A DNA stretch of 64,000 nucleotides from Taibaiella sp. (GCA_016786705.1 JAEUVV010000003.1:457425-521424); one strand, 5' to 3'; counted from the stretch's first letter, positions 36,267-44,781 are shown. A program made the numbers and translations. The notes: a model not told the origin generated them from the sequence alone.

Positions 36267-38078
36267 ATGCCCAAACCTTTCCAGAAAACCATTAACTTAT
36301 ACAGCATTTACAGGCAACTCGCCCCTTATACCCGGCCCTACAGGTGGCTGATAAATAGTACCCTGCTACTAACCTTCTTAGGTGCCCTCACTGCACAGGT
36401 CAACCCGGTTGTTTTAAAATATACGGTCGACGAGGTCAGCGAACTGATCCGGACCGCAGCTTCATTTGAAAAGGGCATGCCGGTACTTGTGTTCATCAGC
36501 ATTATTTTACTGGGCAAAGAAATACTCAACATTTTTATCAATTTCGGGCAAAAATTTTACGGGGAAAAAATCCGGATCAATGTCAGCTCCCGCCTGGCCC
36601 AGGCAGCAATAGATAAGATCCTGACTTATAAGGTCGCCTATTTCACCGACGAAGATCATAGCTCGGGAAAACTCCAGACCCGCATCGACCGGGGCATTGA
36701 GAGCCTGACCAGACTGGTGCAAAATTTCTTCATTGATATATTACCTTTATTTTCCAGTGCGGTTATCGCGCTTATCATAATGTACCTGCAGAATGTATAT
36801 GTAGGACTTGTTTCTACAGTGATCGTACCCATCTATTTTTACATCACCGCAAGGCAGGCCAAGAAACTGGGTGGTGTCAGGAGAAAGCTAAGGAGCCAGC
36901 GGGAACAGAAAACTTCCGGCTTATTGAACCTCGTCAATTCCATCATGGTCATTAAAAGCTTTGTGCGCGAAAAACTGGAAGGGAAAAAACAACTGAACCT
37001 GCAAAAGCAGCTAATGGACAGCCAGCTGGCTACACGCAGGGCCAGTTTCCTCTATGACGGGCTGAAAACTTTTATAGAACAGATAGGGGTAGTACTGATC
37101 ATTTTATTGACCGTTTACCTGGTATTACAGCAACAAATGACCATCGGCGCCATTATGCTGCACATCATGCTGTTCAACAATGTATCGGCCCCGATCCGGC
37201 AATTGCACCGTATCTATGACGACATGAACGATGCCATGATCTATGCCGAAAGCTATTTCGAGATTTTAAACGCGGACGACCAGGTCGAACCGCAAGGCAC
37301 CATCACCGACCATAAGATCAGTGGCAACTTTGCTATTGATAAGGTTCACTTTGAATACCCTAATGGTACTAAAGCCCTGCATGATGTATCGCTACATATA
37401 GAAAGCGGGAAAACCACGGCCCTGGTAGGCTTAAGCGGCGCCGGTAAATCAACAGTGATTAACTTACTAAGTAAATTTTACGCCCCAACACGGGGAAAGA
37501 TAAAACTGGATAGCATCGATCTGGAAGATTATAACAATGCGCACCTGCGCAACGAGATCGGGCTGGTTTTGCAGAAAAACCATATTTTCCAGGGCAGTAT
37601 TGAAGAGAATATCCGCTATGGCAAAACAGAGGCCAGCTTGGAAGAAATCATGGAAGCAGCGAAAAAAGCTTACCTGCATGAGCAGATCATGACCCTGCCA
37701 GACCAGTATAATTACGACGCTACACTGCTTTCCGGGGGACAACAACAGCGCATTGCCATAGCCCGGCTGTTCTTAAAAGATCCGCCTATCATCCTCCTGG
37801 ATGAACCTACGGCCAGCCTTGATGCCATTGCCACCGAGCATATTAAAAATTCACTGGATGCTATTAAAAAAGGACGGACCGTGGTCATTATTTCCCATTC
37901 CCTCTCCCAGATCATCGATGCCGATAAGATCTATGTCATGCAGCATGGTACCGTGGTTCAGTCCGGCACCCATGAAAGTCTTTACCAGGAGGATGGTGTT
38001 TATAAAGAGATCTTCGATGCTTCCGCGCGAAGTCTGAACCTGGACCGTTTATTAAAAACGATCTCTGACAAAGCCTGA
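36267..38078 (+). CDS. ABC transporter, fused permease and ATPase (MsbA-like exporter)
   Basis: The 603-residue half-transporter has six membrane helices in residues about 25-300 and an ATPase domain in 340-590. Motifs: Walker A GLSGAGKST, signature LLSGGQQQRIAIARL, Walker B IILLDEPTASLD, and H-loop VVIISHSLSQI. This is the type IV exporter architecture of MsbA, which homodimerises to move lipids, peptides or drugs outwards. The substrate is unknown. It is divergent from the TPR/MORN gene and convergent with the SMR gene, whose end lies 16 nt away. Confidence 0.95.
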   Translation: MPKPFQKTINLYSIYRQLAPYTRPYRWLINSTLLLTFLGALTAQVNPVVLKYTVDEVSELIRTAASFEKGMPVLVFISIILLGKEILNIFINFGQKFYGEKIRINVSSRLAQAAIDKILTYKVAYFTDEDHSSGKLQTRIDRGIESLTRLVQNFFIDILPLFSSAVIALIIMYLQNVYVGLVSTVIVPIYFYITARQAKKLGGVRRKLRSQREQKTSGLLNLVNSIMVIKSFVREKLEGKKQLNLQKQLMDSQLATRRASFLYDGLKTFIEQIGVVLIILLTVYLVLQQQMTIGAIMLHIMLFNNVSAPIRQLHRIYDDMNDAMIYAESYFEILNADDQVEPQGTITDHKISGNFAIDKVHFEYPNGTKALHDVSLHIESGKTTALVGLSGAGKSTVINLLSKFYAPTRGKIKLDSIDLEDYNNAHLRNEIGLVLQKNHIFQGSIEENIRYGKTEASLEEIMEAAKKAYLHEQIMTLPDQYNYDATLLSGGQQQRIAIARLFLKDPPIILLDEPTASLDAIATEHIKNSLDAIKKGRTVVIISHSLSQIIDADKIYVMQHGTVVQSGTHESLYQEDGVYKEIFDASARSLNLDRLLKTISDKA

Positions 38079-38094
38079 TCATAGAACAATAACG

Positions 38095-38421
38095 CTAGTG
38101 CGATACGGCCTTCAGCCCGATAATGGAACCGATCAATGTAGTTAAAAAAAATACACGCCAGAAACTTGCAGGGTCTTTAAAGATCAGGATACCGACAAGG
38201 GCTGTACCCACTGCGCCAATACCGGTCCAGACCGCATAAGCCGTACCGATGGGCAAAGTCTGTGTAGCTTTTACCAGGAGTCCCATACTGATCGTTAGAG
38301 CCACAAAAAATCCCGCGTACCACCAGGCTGCCGTTGCCCCTGTAGCTTCTTTTGCTTTACCCAGACAGGATGCAAATACCACTTCAAAAATTCCCGCGAT
38401 CACCAATAAAACCCAGTTCAT
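38095..38421 (-). CDS. Small multidrug resistance (SMR) family transporter, SugE/Gdx-like
   Basis: The 108-residue protein has four membrane helices and the essential Glu13 in the first (LLVIAGIFEVVFASCLGKA). Helix 3 reads GTAYAVWTGIGAVGTALVGI, as in SMR proteins. The SugE/Gdx subgroup exports guanidinium, the Qac subgroup quaternary cations; I favour the former weakly. No guanidine riboswitch is visible upstream. The adjacent upstream gene on the same strand (73 nt) encodes a Crp/Fnr-type regulator, a frequent pairing that suggests common control. Confidence 0.93.
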   Translation of the reverse strand: MNWVLLVIAGIFEVVFASCLGKAKEATGATAAWWYAGFFVALTISMGLLVKATQTLPIGTAYAVWTGIGAVGTALVGILIFKDPASFWRVFFLTTLIGSIIGLKAVSH

Positions 38422-38494
38422 ATATTTTATCTTTTTAGCACGACAAAGTTCCCAAAAGATCCCGGTTTCTCATTTTACAAATGATAAAATCTCA

Positions 38495-39058
38495 TCAGCG
38501 CACATCGGCCCTTATACGGCTCAGGCTTACCTGGGTAATACCAAGATAAGCGGCAATGACACTGAGCTGTACTCTTTGCAGCAGGTCCGGGTTATGTTCC
38601 AGCAAATCTTTATAGCGCTCTGTAGCCGTTTTAAACTGTTTTGAGATCAGCCGTTCTTCCGTATGGATCAGCTCCTGCTCGGCAAACTTCCTGCCCCAGT
38701 TAGCAATATGGATATCTGCCAAAAACAATTGTTGTAAGATAGCTCCATCCAATTGATAAAGCTCACAGTCTTCCAGCAATTCTATATTTTCGTATCCTTC
38801 TTTATGCTCTACATAACTTCTCATAGAGATGATGGTAGCACCTTCTTTGCCGATCCAGAAAGTCACCTCATTATCATCAATATTGGCAAAAGCCCGCACC
38901 AGGCCTTTCTTAATAAAATAAATATGCTGATCGACTTTATTAGCTTTTATAATAAGATGGCCTTTCCTGAAAGCCACCTCCCTGGTATGTTGGATCAGGG
39001 TAGCTTTTGAGCTTGCCGGAAGCGGGAAAACGCTGTCAATAATGTGTTCAATAAGCAT
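38495..39058 (-). CDS. Crp/Fnr family transcriptional regulator
   Basis: The 187-residue protein has a cyclic-nucleotide-binding-like domain (about 25-115, FRKGHLIIKANKVDQHIYFI, KKGLVRAFA) and a C-terminal winged HTH (about 150-187, LSVIAAYLGITQVSLSRIRA). The phosphate-binding cassette RxS of true Crp is not evident, and no Fnr-type cysteine cluster is present, so the ligand is unknown. It lies just upstream of the SMR pump gene and probably regulates it or is cotranscribed with it. Confidence 0.94.
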   Translation of the reverse strand: MLIEHIIDSVFPLPASSKATLIQHTREVAFRKGHLIIKANKVDQHIYFIKKGLVRAFANIDDNEVTFWIGKEGATIISMRSYVEHKEGYENIELLEDCELYQLDGAILQQLFLADIHIANWGRKFAEQELIHTEERLISKQFKTATERYKDLLEHNPDLLQRVQLSVIAAYLGITQVSLSRIRADVR

Positions 39059-39174
39059 AAAATAATAATAAAAGAAGCTATAGAAAAGCTCCGCCTGCTA
39101 AAACTAATCAATTATTTATAAATCTAACCTGTTAAGTTAACAAGAGATTCCCTACTATTCTATATTTGATTTTT

Positions 39175-39182
39175 TACCTTTG
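39175..39182 (+). promoter_or_regulatory. -7 promoter box of the DUF445 gene
   Basis: TACCTTTG fits the consensus 27 nt before the ATG. A second match, TATATTTG, lies at 39161-39168; both cannot act as -7 boxes of the same start, so two alternative starts are possible. Confidence 0.45.
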
Positions 39183-39209
39183 TTAGCAATTAGTCCCTAC
39201 TAGCACATT

Positions 39210-40454
39210 ATGACCACTACTGAAAAAAAGCAACAACTCCGAAAACACAAACTGTTGGCCACCGGTTTATTTATCCTGATGGCACTTATATTTATCGCAA
39301 TGACTATCGGGCTCGAAAAGGCGCCCCAACAATGGATGTATTATGTAAGAGCATTCACGGAAGCCGCTATGGTAGGCGCTTTGGCCGACTGGTTCGCGGT
39401 GACGGCCCTGTTTCATTATCCATTAGGCTTGCGTATTCCACACACGAACCTGATCGAAAACAGCAAACAAAGAATTGGCGATAACCTGGGCAGTTTTGTC
39501 GTGGACAATTTCCTTACCCCTGAAAATTTAAGACCCTATATTTCCAAACTCGAGATCTCGAAGTTTGTTGCAGGCTGGCTGGAAAAAGAAAAGAACAAAC
39601 AGCTTTTATCGGCTGAGGTAATCAAATACGCGCACAAGATCATCCTGGAGCTCGACGATCAATTCATCATAGGGGTGATTGACAAAAAAGGCAAAGAATT
39701 CATTGATCAGATCAATGCCAGCGAACTTTTAGGGAAAGGCCTGGAATACGCGATGAATAAGGATATGCACAACCAGCTGATGACCTTCGTTGCCGGAAAA
39801 TTAAAAACCTATATTGCCGAGAATGAAAGTATGGTAAAGGATAAAGTCAAAGAAGAAAGCTCTATCCTGATTCCCGGTTTTGTAGACAACATGATCGCGA
39901 AGAAGATCACGAACGGTCTTACAAAATACTTTGGCGATATAGAATCTAATGCCCAACACCCTATAAGAACAGACATTGCCCGGCAGTTAATCACTATAGC
40001 CATCGATATTAAAACCAAGCCGGAATGGAAGCGGGACATAGACAAGCTGAAACATGAATTCCTCGATAGCAGTCAAACGACAAAGCTCGCCACGGATATA
40101 TGGAAAAGCGTTAAAAGTGGTGTGGTAACCGCATTAGAAGCTGACCAGTCGGCCTTAAAAAATTATATCCGTAAATCCATTGATGATATCGCGGACACTT
40201 TTAAAAACGACGCGGACTTTAATCAAAAAATCAATGCCTGGGTACGCAAGAACGCTTATAAGATCGTTTTAAAAAATAAAGGCAGCCTGGGCGCGCTTAT
40301 CAGCCAGACGGTAGGGAACTGGGAAGGCAAAGACCTGAGCGAAAAACTTGAACTGGAAGTAGGCAAAGACCTGCAGTTTATCCGCATTAATGGTACACTC
40401 GTTGGGGGTATTGTAGGTTTAATTATCTATACCCTTACGCAATTACTGCTTTAA
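39210..40454 (+). CDS. DUF445 family inner-membrane protein
   Basis: The 414-residue protein has an N-terminal membrane region (LLATGLFILMALIFIAMTIG) followed by the DUF445 signature YVRAFTEAAMVGALADWFAVTALFHYPLGLRIPHTNLI, then a long helical region and a C-terminal membrane segment (GTLVGGIVGLIIYTLTQLLL). Two terminal anchors with a soluble coiled middle are typical (E. coli YjiN relatives). The function of the family is not established. The gene is followed at 44 nt by the Wzi-like gene. Confidence 0.92.
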   Translation: MTTTEKKQQLRKHKLLATGLFILMALIFIAMTIGLEKAPQQWMYYVRAFTEAAMVGALADWFAVTALFHYPLGLRIPHTNLIENSKQRIGDNLGSFVVDNFLTPENLRPYISKLEISKFVAGWLEKEKNKQLLSAEVIKYAHKIILELDDQFIIGVIDKKGKEFIDQINASELLGKGLEYAMNKDMHNQLMTFVAGKLKTYIAENESMVKDKVKEESSILIPGFVDNMIAKKITNGLTKYFGDIESNAQHPIRTDIARQLITIAIDIKTKPEWKRDIDKLKHEFLDSSQTTKLATDIWKSVKSGVVTALEADQSALKNYIRKSIDDIADTFKNDADFNQKINAWVRKNAYKIVLKNKGSLGALISQTVGNWEGKDLSEKLELEVGKDLQFIRINGTLVGGIVGLIIYTLTQLLL

Positions 40455-40498
40455 TATAAATGTTTTTGTAATTTGCACCAAATTCAAATTAACCCGTT

Positions 40499-42223
40499 TT
40501 GAAAAAAATTGTACTTTGCCCCGCATTACTTTTATTAACCGCAGGCATGGCCCATGCTCAAAGTGCTTATGAAGCAATTGATGGCGACGCTTACGATTTA
40601 GTGAACAGGCTTACTACGCTTTCCGGTGCTTTCCCGGAGGACTTACATACAACCGTTCAACCTTTAGATAAAAAAAGCGTTGCCGGGTTTATGGAGCAGG
40701 CGGCACAATACAATACACGCGCTGGCTGGACCCAAACCGATAATGCCAATATCGGGCTGGCCTTAAGTAATGCCGGCGAATGGGCTACCCCGGACGGATT
40801 CGGCGCTATAGATTCCCGTCGGCCGGCCGGACCTTTTTACCAGAAAATTACCGATCTCGCTTATTATAACAACCGTGATTTTTTCATTAGCGCTAACCCT
40901 GTGCTGGGCGTGCAAGGCATTTATGAAAGTGTGGAAGACCAGGCAGATTTTAAATACAACCTGGCTGCCGGAGCCAAAATAAGGGCTAAATACAAGCATT
41001 ATGTAGGACTTGACCTTAATGTGCACTATATACAGGAGCAACCTGTGAGCTATTACCAGGCCATCAACCTGGGCCGGAATACATTGATCGGCGCGCCACG
41101 CAATTATACTTACAACAGTGCCAATCAAACTTATGGTTACGTCTTACCTACCGGTAATATCAGCGCCAGCTTGCTTAAGGATTATATCAGTATCAACCTG
41201 GGTTATGATTATTTCAAACTGGGCGATGGTTACCGTGGACTGGTACTATCCGACTTCTCCGCCCCGGTCGCTTATGCCAACATTCGAACCAGGGTATGGA
41301 AGCTGCAATACGATAACCTATACCTGAAGCTTAACGCAGATACAGACATACCTGGTAATCCATTAAGCAATGCACAACCCAACTATAAATTTGCCACTGC
41401 GCACCAGTTAAGCGTTAATCTAACGAAATGGCTGAATGTAGGTGTCTACGAAATGGTGGTGTTTAACAGGAGTAATGGATTTGAGATGGGCTATTTGAAC
41501 CCGGTTATTTTCTACCGGGCTATAGAGAGAGGTTTAGGCAGCCCCGATAAAGTCACCATAGGTATTAACGCCAAAGCCATTGCTACAAAGGGGTTACGCT
41601 TGTACGGGCAATTTCTGCTGAATGAATTTACCGCTAAAGAATTCTTTGCCGGCAACGGTTATATGCATAATAAATGGGGCGCACAATTAGGCTTAAATTA
41701 CTATGATGCCTTTACTATCCCTAACCTGGACCTGCAGTTAGAAGGCAATGTCGTTCGTCCTTATACCTTCCAGCATATAGATCGTGGCGAGGGTTACATA
41801 GCCGCCAATTTTACCAACAACAATTTACCACTGGGCCATCCTTTGGGAGCAGGTTTCCGGGAAGCCATTTTCATAGCGAAATACCGGCCCAATAAACGGA
41901 TCACCCTGGAAGCAAAAGCCCTATTTTACCAGCATGGTGTAGATACCGGCGGGCTTAACCTGGGCAATGACTTATCCAAAGATTACAGCAGGAACTATCC
42001 TAACGATCATGGGATAAAAATGGTTAACGGGCCCAAACTGACGCGCCTCCTGGGTAGCCTGCATGCCAGTTACCTGATCGCGCCTAATCTGTTTTTTGAC
42101 CTGGGTGGCGTTTATGGCAACTTTACTTATGATGCGGCTTTATCCGCTAATAATTCCAGCCATTACCATATATTCTCCGGCATACGCCTTAACCTGGCGC
42201 ACCGCGGCTATACAAAAATATAG
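40499..42223 (+). CDS. Wzi-like capsule assembly/outer-membrane beta-barrel protein
   Basis: The 574-residue protein has a signal peptide (KKIVLCPALLLLTAGMAHAQ) and a beta-barrel-like body rich in alternating aromatic strands (HQLSVNLTKWLNVGVYEMVV, GYLNPVIFYRAIERGLGSPD). This pattern fits the capsule-assembly Wzi family, which in Flavobacteria includes RemB-like gliding proteins. A role in attaching surface polysaccharide or in surface motility is inferred. It ends in a beta strand (LNLAHRGYTKI). The frame starts at TTG; no ATG is available before the signal peptide. It may be cotranscribed with DUF445. Confidence 0.85.
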   Translation: MKKIVLCPALLLLTAGMAHAQSAYEAIDGDAYDLVNRLTTLSGAFPEDLHTTVQPLDKKSVAGFMEQAAQYNTRAGWTQTDNANIGLALSNAGEWATPDGFGAIDSRRPAGPFYQKITDLAYYNNRDFFISANPVLGVQGIYESVEDQADFKYNLAAGAKIRAKYKHYVGLDLNVHYIQEQPVSYYQAINLGRNTLIGAPRNYTYNSANQTYGYVLPTGNISASLLKDYISINLGYDYFKLGDGYRGLVLSDFSAPVAYANIRTRVWKLQYDNLYLKLNADTDIPGNPLSNAQPNYKFATAHQLSVNLTKWLNVGVYEMVVFNRSNGFEMGYLNPVIFYRAIERGLGSPDKVTIGINAKAIATKGLRLYGQFLLNEFTAKEFFAGNGYMHNKWGAQLGLNYYDAFTIPNLDLQLEGNVVRPYTFQHIDRGEGYIAANFTNNNLPLGHPLGAGFREAIFIAKYRPNKRITLEAKALFYQHGVDTGGLNLGNDLSKDYSRNYPNDHGIKMVNGPKLTRLLGSLHASYLIAPNLFFDLGGVYGNFTYDAALSANNSSHYHIFSGIRLNLAHRGYTKI

Positions 42224-42316
42224 TAAGCTATAAGAAAATCTGATCAGCGTTTTTTCTGCTTAAAAAAAATCCCTATTTTCGCACTGAACTTTTAAATCAT
42301 ATAAATTATTATCAAA

Positions 42317-42379
42317 ATGCCGGGTTTCAATTTTACATACAGGACGCAATGTATCATTACGAGGAATACCGTATTTTAG
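42317..42379 (+). CDS. Possible 20-residue leader peptide
   Basis: A 20-codon ORF (MPGFNFTYRTQCIITRNTVF) lies between a weak -7-like box and a perfect terminator 24 nt behind its stop codon. GGACGC inside it (42342-42347) is complementary to GCGTCC in the 5' arm of the terminator (42406-42411), so the RNA could adopt an alternative fold. There is no evidence of conservation, so translation is speculative. Confidence 0.3.
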   Translation: MPGFNFTYRTQCIITRNTVF

Positions 42380-42402
42380 ATAAACAGCATATGGCCATTG
42401 CC

Positions 42403-42437
42403 AAAGCGTCCGATAAAATTTATCGGACGCTTTTTTG
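42403..42437 (+). terminator. Terminator of the first small unit upstream of rtcB
   Basis: A perfect 13-bp stem (AAAGCGTCCGATA at 42403-42415, complement at 42421-42433) with a 5-nt loop is followed by a T run. It has no large gene directly in front of it. Confidence 0.88.
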
Positions 42438-42581
42438 TGTTTATCGCCTCAAAAAGATATGCCTGCAGTACAACCCGATTGATTTTGTACTGAAATGCTT
42501 CCCCCCGGAACGCAAACAGATTTGCTATGCCTTAAAAAACATAAATATTTGATTATCATTAAAAAATAATTTAAAATATTT

Positions 42582-42611
42582 TTTGTTATTTAAAATTTGC
42601 GCTTACCTTTG
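42582..42611 (+). promoter_or_regulatory. Promoter of the rtcB leader
   Basis: TTTG (42582-42585), an 18-nt spacer and TACCTTTG (42604-42611) match the Bacteroidota consensus. The predicted start is near 42618, which puts about 265 nt of leader in front of rtcB. Confidence 0.7.
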
Positions 42612-42652
42612 CCTCGAAAATTAATTCAAACACACTTTAAAACGAAGCAACA

Positions 42653-42736
42653 ATGTTCCTGTTCCACACTAACATACCCGCTGCAGTACCAATAAGACCT
42701 GGTGTGCACGCGCTTCGCGACTTTCACTTTTCATAG
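42653..42736 (+). CDS. Possible 27-residue leader peptide of rtcB
   Basis: An ATG-started ORF of 27 codons (MFLFHTNIPAAVPIRPGV... ending DFHFS) begins about 35 nt behind the predicted transcription start. Its codons GAC TTT C (42719-42725) are the exact complement of GAAAGTC at 42763-42769 in the 5' arm of the following terminator, and its stop codon overlaps an AGGAGG followed by a small AGGAG/CTCCT hairpin. This layout resembles a translated attenuator, but the peptide has no run of one amino acid that would name a signal. Confidence 0.45.
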   Translation: MFLFHTNIPAAVPIRPGVHALRDFHFS

Positions 42737-42764
42737 GAGGCATCACTCCTTCCATTTGATACGA

Positions 42765-42798
42765 AAGTCCGGAGCCAAAAGTTTCGGGCTTCTTTTTT
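42765..42798 (+). terminator. Terminator/attenuator upstream of rtcB
   Basis: A 9-bp stem with G-U pairs (AAGTCCGGA at 42765-42773 with TTTCGGGCTT at 42782-42791) is followed by six T. It lies between the promoter and rtcB. Its 5' arm can alternatively pair with the end of the leader ORF. Confidence 0.7.
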
Positions 42799-42882
42799 GC
42801 TAAAAAGATTCCCCCTCTATCTGAATCGCATCAATCATCATTGATGGGGTATCAGAGATCGTATATCATTTCAATAAAAATC

Positions 42883-44274
42883 ATGGGAAATAAAATCAAA
42901 GGGAAAGACCTCTTAAAAATTGGTTATCCTAATAATAATAGTATCAATATAGCCATGGGACAAATCAGTCGCTATGGTAAAAAAGAAAAAAAGGAAAGGC
43001 TTTTATCCGATGCCAAACTGGTCCTGGACACCCCGGGGCAGTTCACAGGACACCCGATATGGGGCAAGATTGCCGAAGCTTTGATCGAACCGGTTAAAGT
43101 ACAAATGCATCAGCTCAACACACTGCGCGCACCATTCGAGATCTTCGGAGGCAACGAGATCGAGGACTGTGCCAAATACCAAATGTTTGAAGCGCTAAAG
43201 CTCCCGGTCGCGGTAAAAGGCGCCCTGATGCCGGATGCGCATAGTGGTTACGGCTTACCTATCGGTGGGGTATTAGCCACAGACAATGCCGTTATCCCTT
43301 ATGGCGTAGGCGTGGACATAGGTTGCCGTATGTGTTTAAGCATCTACCCTATCCCGGCCTCGTACCTTAAAAGCAATAGCTATCAGCTGACGCAGCTGCT
43401 ATCAGAGCATACCAAATTCGGCATGTACGAGGTGCATAAAACAAAGGGGGAAAGCGAAGTATTTGAACGGCCTGAGTTCCGGGAGATCCCGCTGCTCAAA
43501 AGCCTCTTCACCAAAGCTTATCGCCAGCTGGGCACTTCCGGTAGCGGCAATCACTTTGTTGAATTTGGTATCGTAGTTATCGAAGAGGGCAACAATCCCT
43601 GGAAACTAGCGCCGGGCCAATACCTGGGCTTGCTATCACATAGCGGCTCCAGGGCACTGGGATCGAATATTGCACGCCACTATACTTACCTGGCGGCCAA
43701 GCAATGTCCTTTACCCAGGCAGGTACAACACCTGGCCTGGCTGGACCTGAACAGCCATGACGGGCAGGAATACTGGATCGCGATGAACCTCGCCGGGGAC
43801 TATGCCCAGGCTTGTCATGATGACATTCACCGCCGCATTACCCGCTTGCTGGGTACACAGGCTGTGGCCAAAATCGCGCATCATCACAATTTCGCCTGGA
43901 AAGAAATGGTCGATGGTAAAGAGCGCATCGTACACCGCAAAGGCGCTACCCCTGCAGGTTTGGGCGAGATCGGGATCATACCCGGATCATTAACCGCTCC
44001 CGGCTATGTAGTTATGGGTCTCGGTAACGCAGCCAGCCTGAATTCGGCCTCACATGGTGCCGGCCGTTTACTGTCGCGCTCACAGTGTAAGACGAAACTC
44101 ACGAAAAGCCAGATCCAGAAACACCTGGCGGCGCATGAGGTTACCCTTATCGGTGGCGGTATTGATGAAGCCCCGATGGCCTATAAGGATATTGAAAAGG
44201 TCATGGCCAACCAGCAAGAGCTGGTGAGCGTCCTGGCTAAATTCATCCCGAAAATAGCGCGGATGGATAAATAA
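42883..44274 (+). CDS. rtcB: RNA-splicing ligase RtcB
   Basis: RtcB joins RNA 2',3'-cyclic phosphate or 3'-phosphate ends to 5'-OH ends using GTP and Mn, for RNA repair or recovery after RNA cleavage. The 463-residue protein contains the metal-site motif YGVGVDIGCRMCLS, GSGNHFVEFG, SHSGSRALGSNIARHY, the AIAHHHN-like KIAHHHNFAW, HRKGATPAG and SASHGAGRLLSRSQ around the guanylylated His. I chose ATG 42883 (MGNKIKGKDLLKIGYP); the longer frame from 42841 adds 14 unsupported residues. Archease or prfH are not next to it. The leader suggests attenuation control. Confidence 0.96.
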   Translation: MGNKIKGKDLLKIGYPNNNSINIAMGQISRYGKKEKKERLLSDAKLVLDTPGQFTGHPIWGKIAEALIEPVKVQMHQLNTLRAPFEIFGGNEIEDCAKYQMFEALKLPVAVKGALMPDAHSGYGLPIGGVLATDNAVIPYGVGVDIGCRMCLSIYPIPASYLKSNSYQLTQLLSEHTKFGMYEVHKTKGESEVFERPEFREIPLLKSLFTKAYRQLGTSGSGNHFVEFGIVVIEEGNNPWKLAPGQYLGLLSHSGSRALGSNIARHYTYLAAKQCPLPRQVQHLAWLDLNSHDGQEYWIAMNLAGDYAQACHDDIHRRITRLLGTQAVAKIAHHHNFAWKEMVDGKERIVHRKGATPAGLGEIGIIPGSLTAPGYVVMGLGNAASLNSASHGAGRLLSRSQCKTKLTKSQIQKHLAAHEVTLIGGGIDEAPMAYKDIEKVMANQQELVSVLAKFIPKIARMDK

Positions 44275-44276
44275 GC

Positions 44277-44318
44277 AAGGGACTGCAGGGCAGTAAAACA
44301 GGCGCTGCAGCCCTTTTT
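44277..44318 (+). terminator. Terminator behind rtcB
   Basis: AAGGGACTGCAG (44277-44288) pairs with CTGCAGCCCTT (44305-44315) with one bulged A, followed by further T residues. It lies 3 nt behind the rtcB stop codon and 17 nt before the next ATG, so the TPR gene may have its own start or be read through. Confidence 0.72.
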
Positions 44319-44334
44319 AAACAATGATCATTTT

Positions 44335-44781
44335 ATGAAAACGAATAAATATGTATTAAAGGCATTGGATGCCTATCCGTATAACCTGGAAGAAGCCAGC
44401 GAGTCGCTGGAATACGCGCTGTCTTATGATAGTGAGGATACAACCGCGCTTTGCCTGATGGGCCGGATGCATGGAGAGATCCTCAAAGATTTTGAAGCTG
44501 CTAAGCATTACTTCCTGGAAGCCCTGGCGATCAATGTACATGCGATTGAAATATACCCGCACTACATCAATGTGCTGATCTGGAATGAAGATTATGCCGA
44601 CGCGGAAAAGTTCATTGATTTTGCAATGGGCGTAAAAGGTACCGATAAATCCTGGCTGCTGTATAGAAAAGCAGGGCTTTATGAGCAATTAAAAAAATGG
44701 AAAAAAGCCTTAAAAATGATCGAAGGGGCACGGGCGATGGCAAACAATACAACGATCATCGACTGGCTGAAAACCCTGTAA
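44335..44781 (+). CDS. TPR-like protein of unknown function
   Basis: The 148-residue soluble protein is helical with TPR-like pairs: EEASESLEYALSYDSEDTTA, DFEAAKHYFLEALAINVHAI, DYADAEKFIDFAMGVKGTDK and LKKWKKALKMIEGARAM. Such repeats mediate protein contacts. It follows rtcB by 60 nt, with a terminator between. After its TAA stop the same frame stays open for another 33 codons, about half of them lysine, up to a second stop at 44883 (see findings). Confidence 0.85.
   Translation: MKTNKYVLKALDAYPYNLEEASESLEYALSYDSEDTTALCLMGRMHGEILKDFEAAKHYFLEALAINVHAIEIYPHYINVLIWNEDYADAEKFIDFAMGVKGTDKSWLLYRKAGLYEQLKKWKKALKMIEGARAMANNTTIIDWLKTL

Larger units (their letters stand above)
42224..42882. other. 658-bp intergenic region with two small transcription units before rtcB
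   Basis: This is the longest stretch of the window without a large gene. From left to right: an imperfect A/T hairpin behind the Wzi-like gene; a TATTTTCG box (42274-42281); a 20-codon ORF (42317-42379); a terminator (42403-42437); a hairpin of CAGTACAA and TTGTACTG (42466-42492); an AT-rich promoter (42582-42611); a 27-codon ORF (42653-42736); a second terminator (42765-42798); and an 84-nt space to rtcB. Confidence 0.8.

Noticed and set aside
38422..38494. Guanidine riboswitch upstream of the SMR gene
   Set aside because: Only 73 bp separate it from the regulator gene, and no ykkC-like conserved core (ACGR motifs with two hairpins) is visible.
42349..42552. 67-codon open frame on the plus strand upstream of rtcB
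   Set aside because: It reads through a perfect 13-bp terminator with a T run and overlaps the alternative 20-codon ORF; no family pattern. It remains possible but weakly supported.
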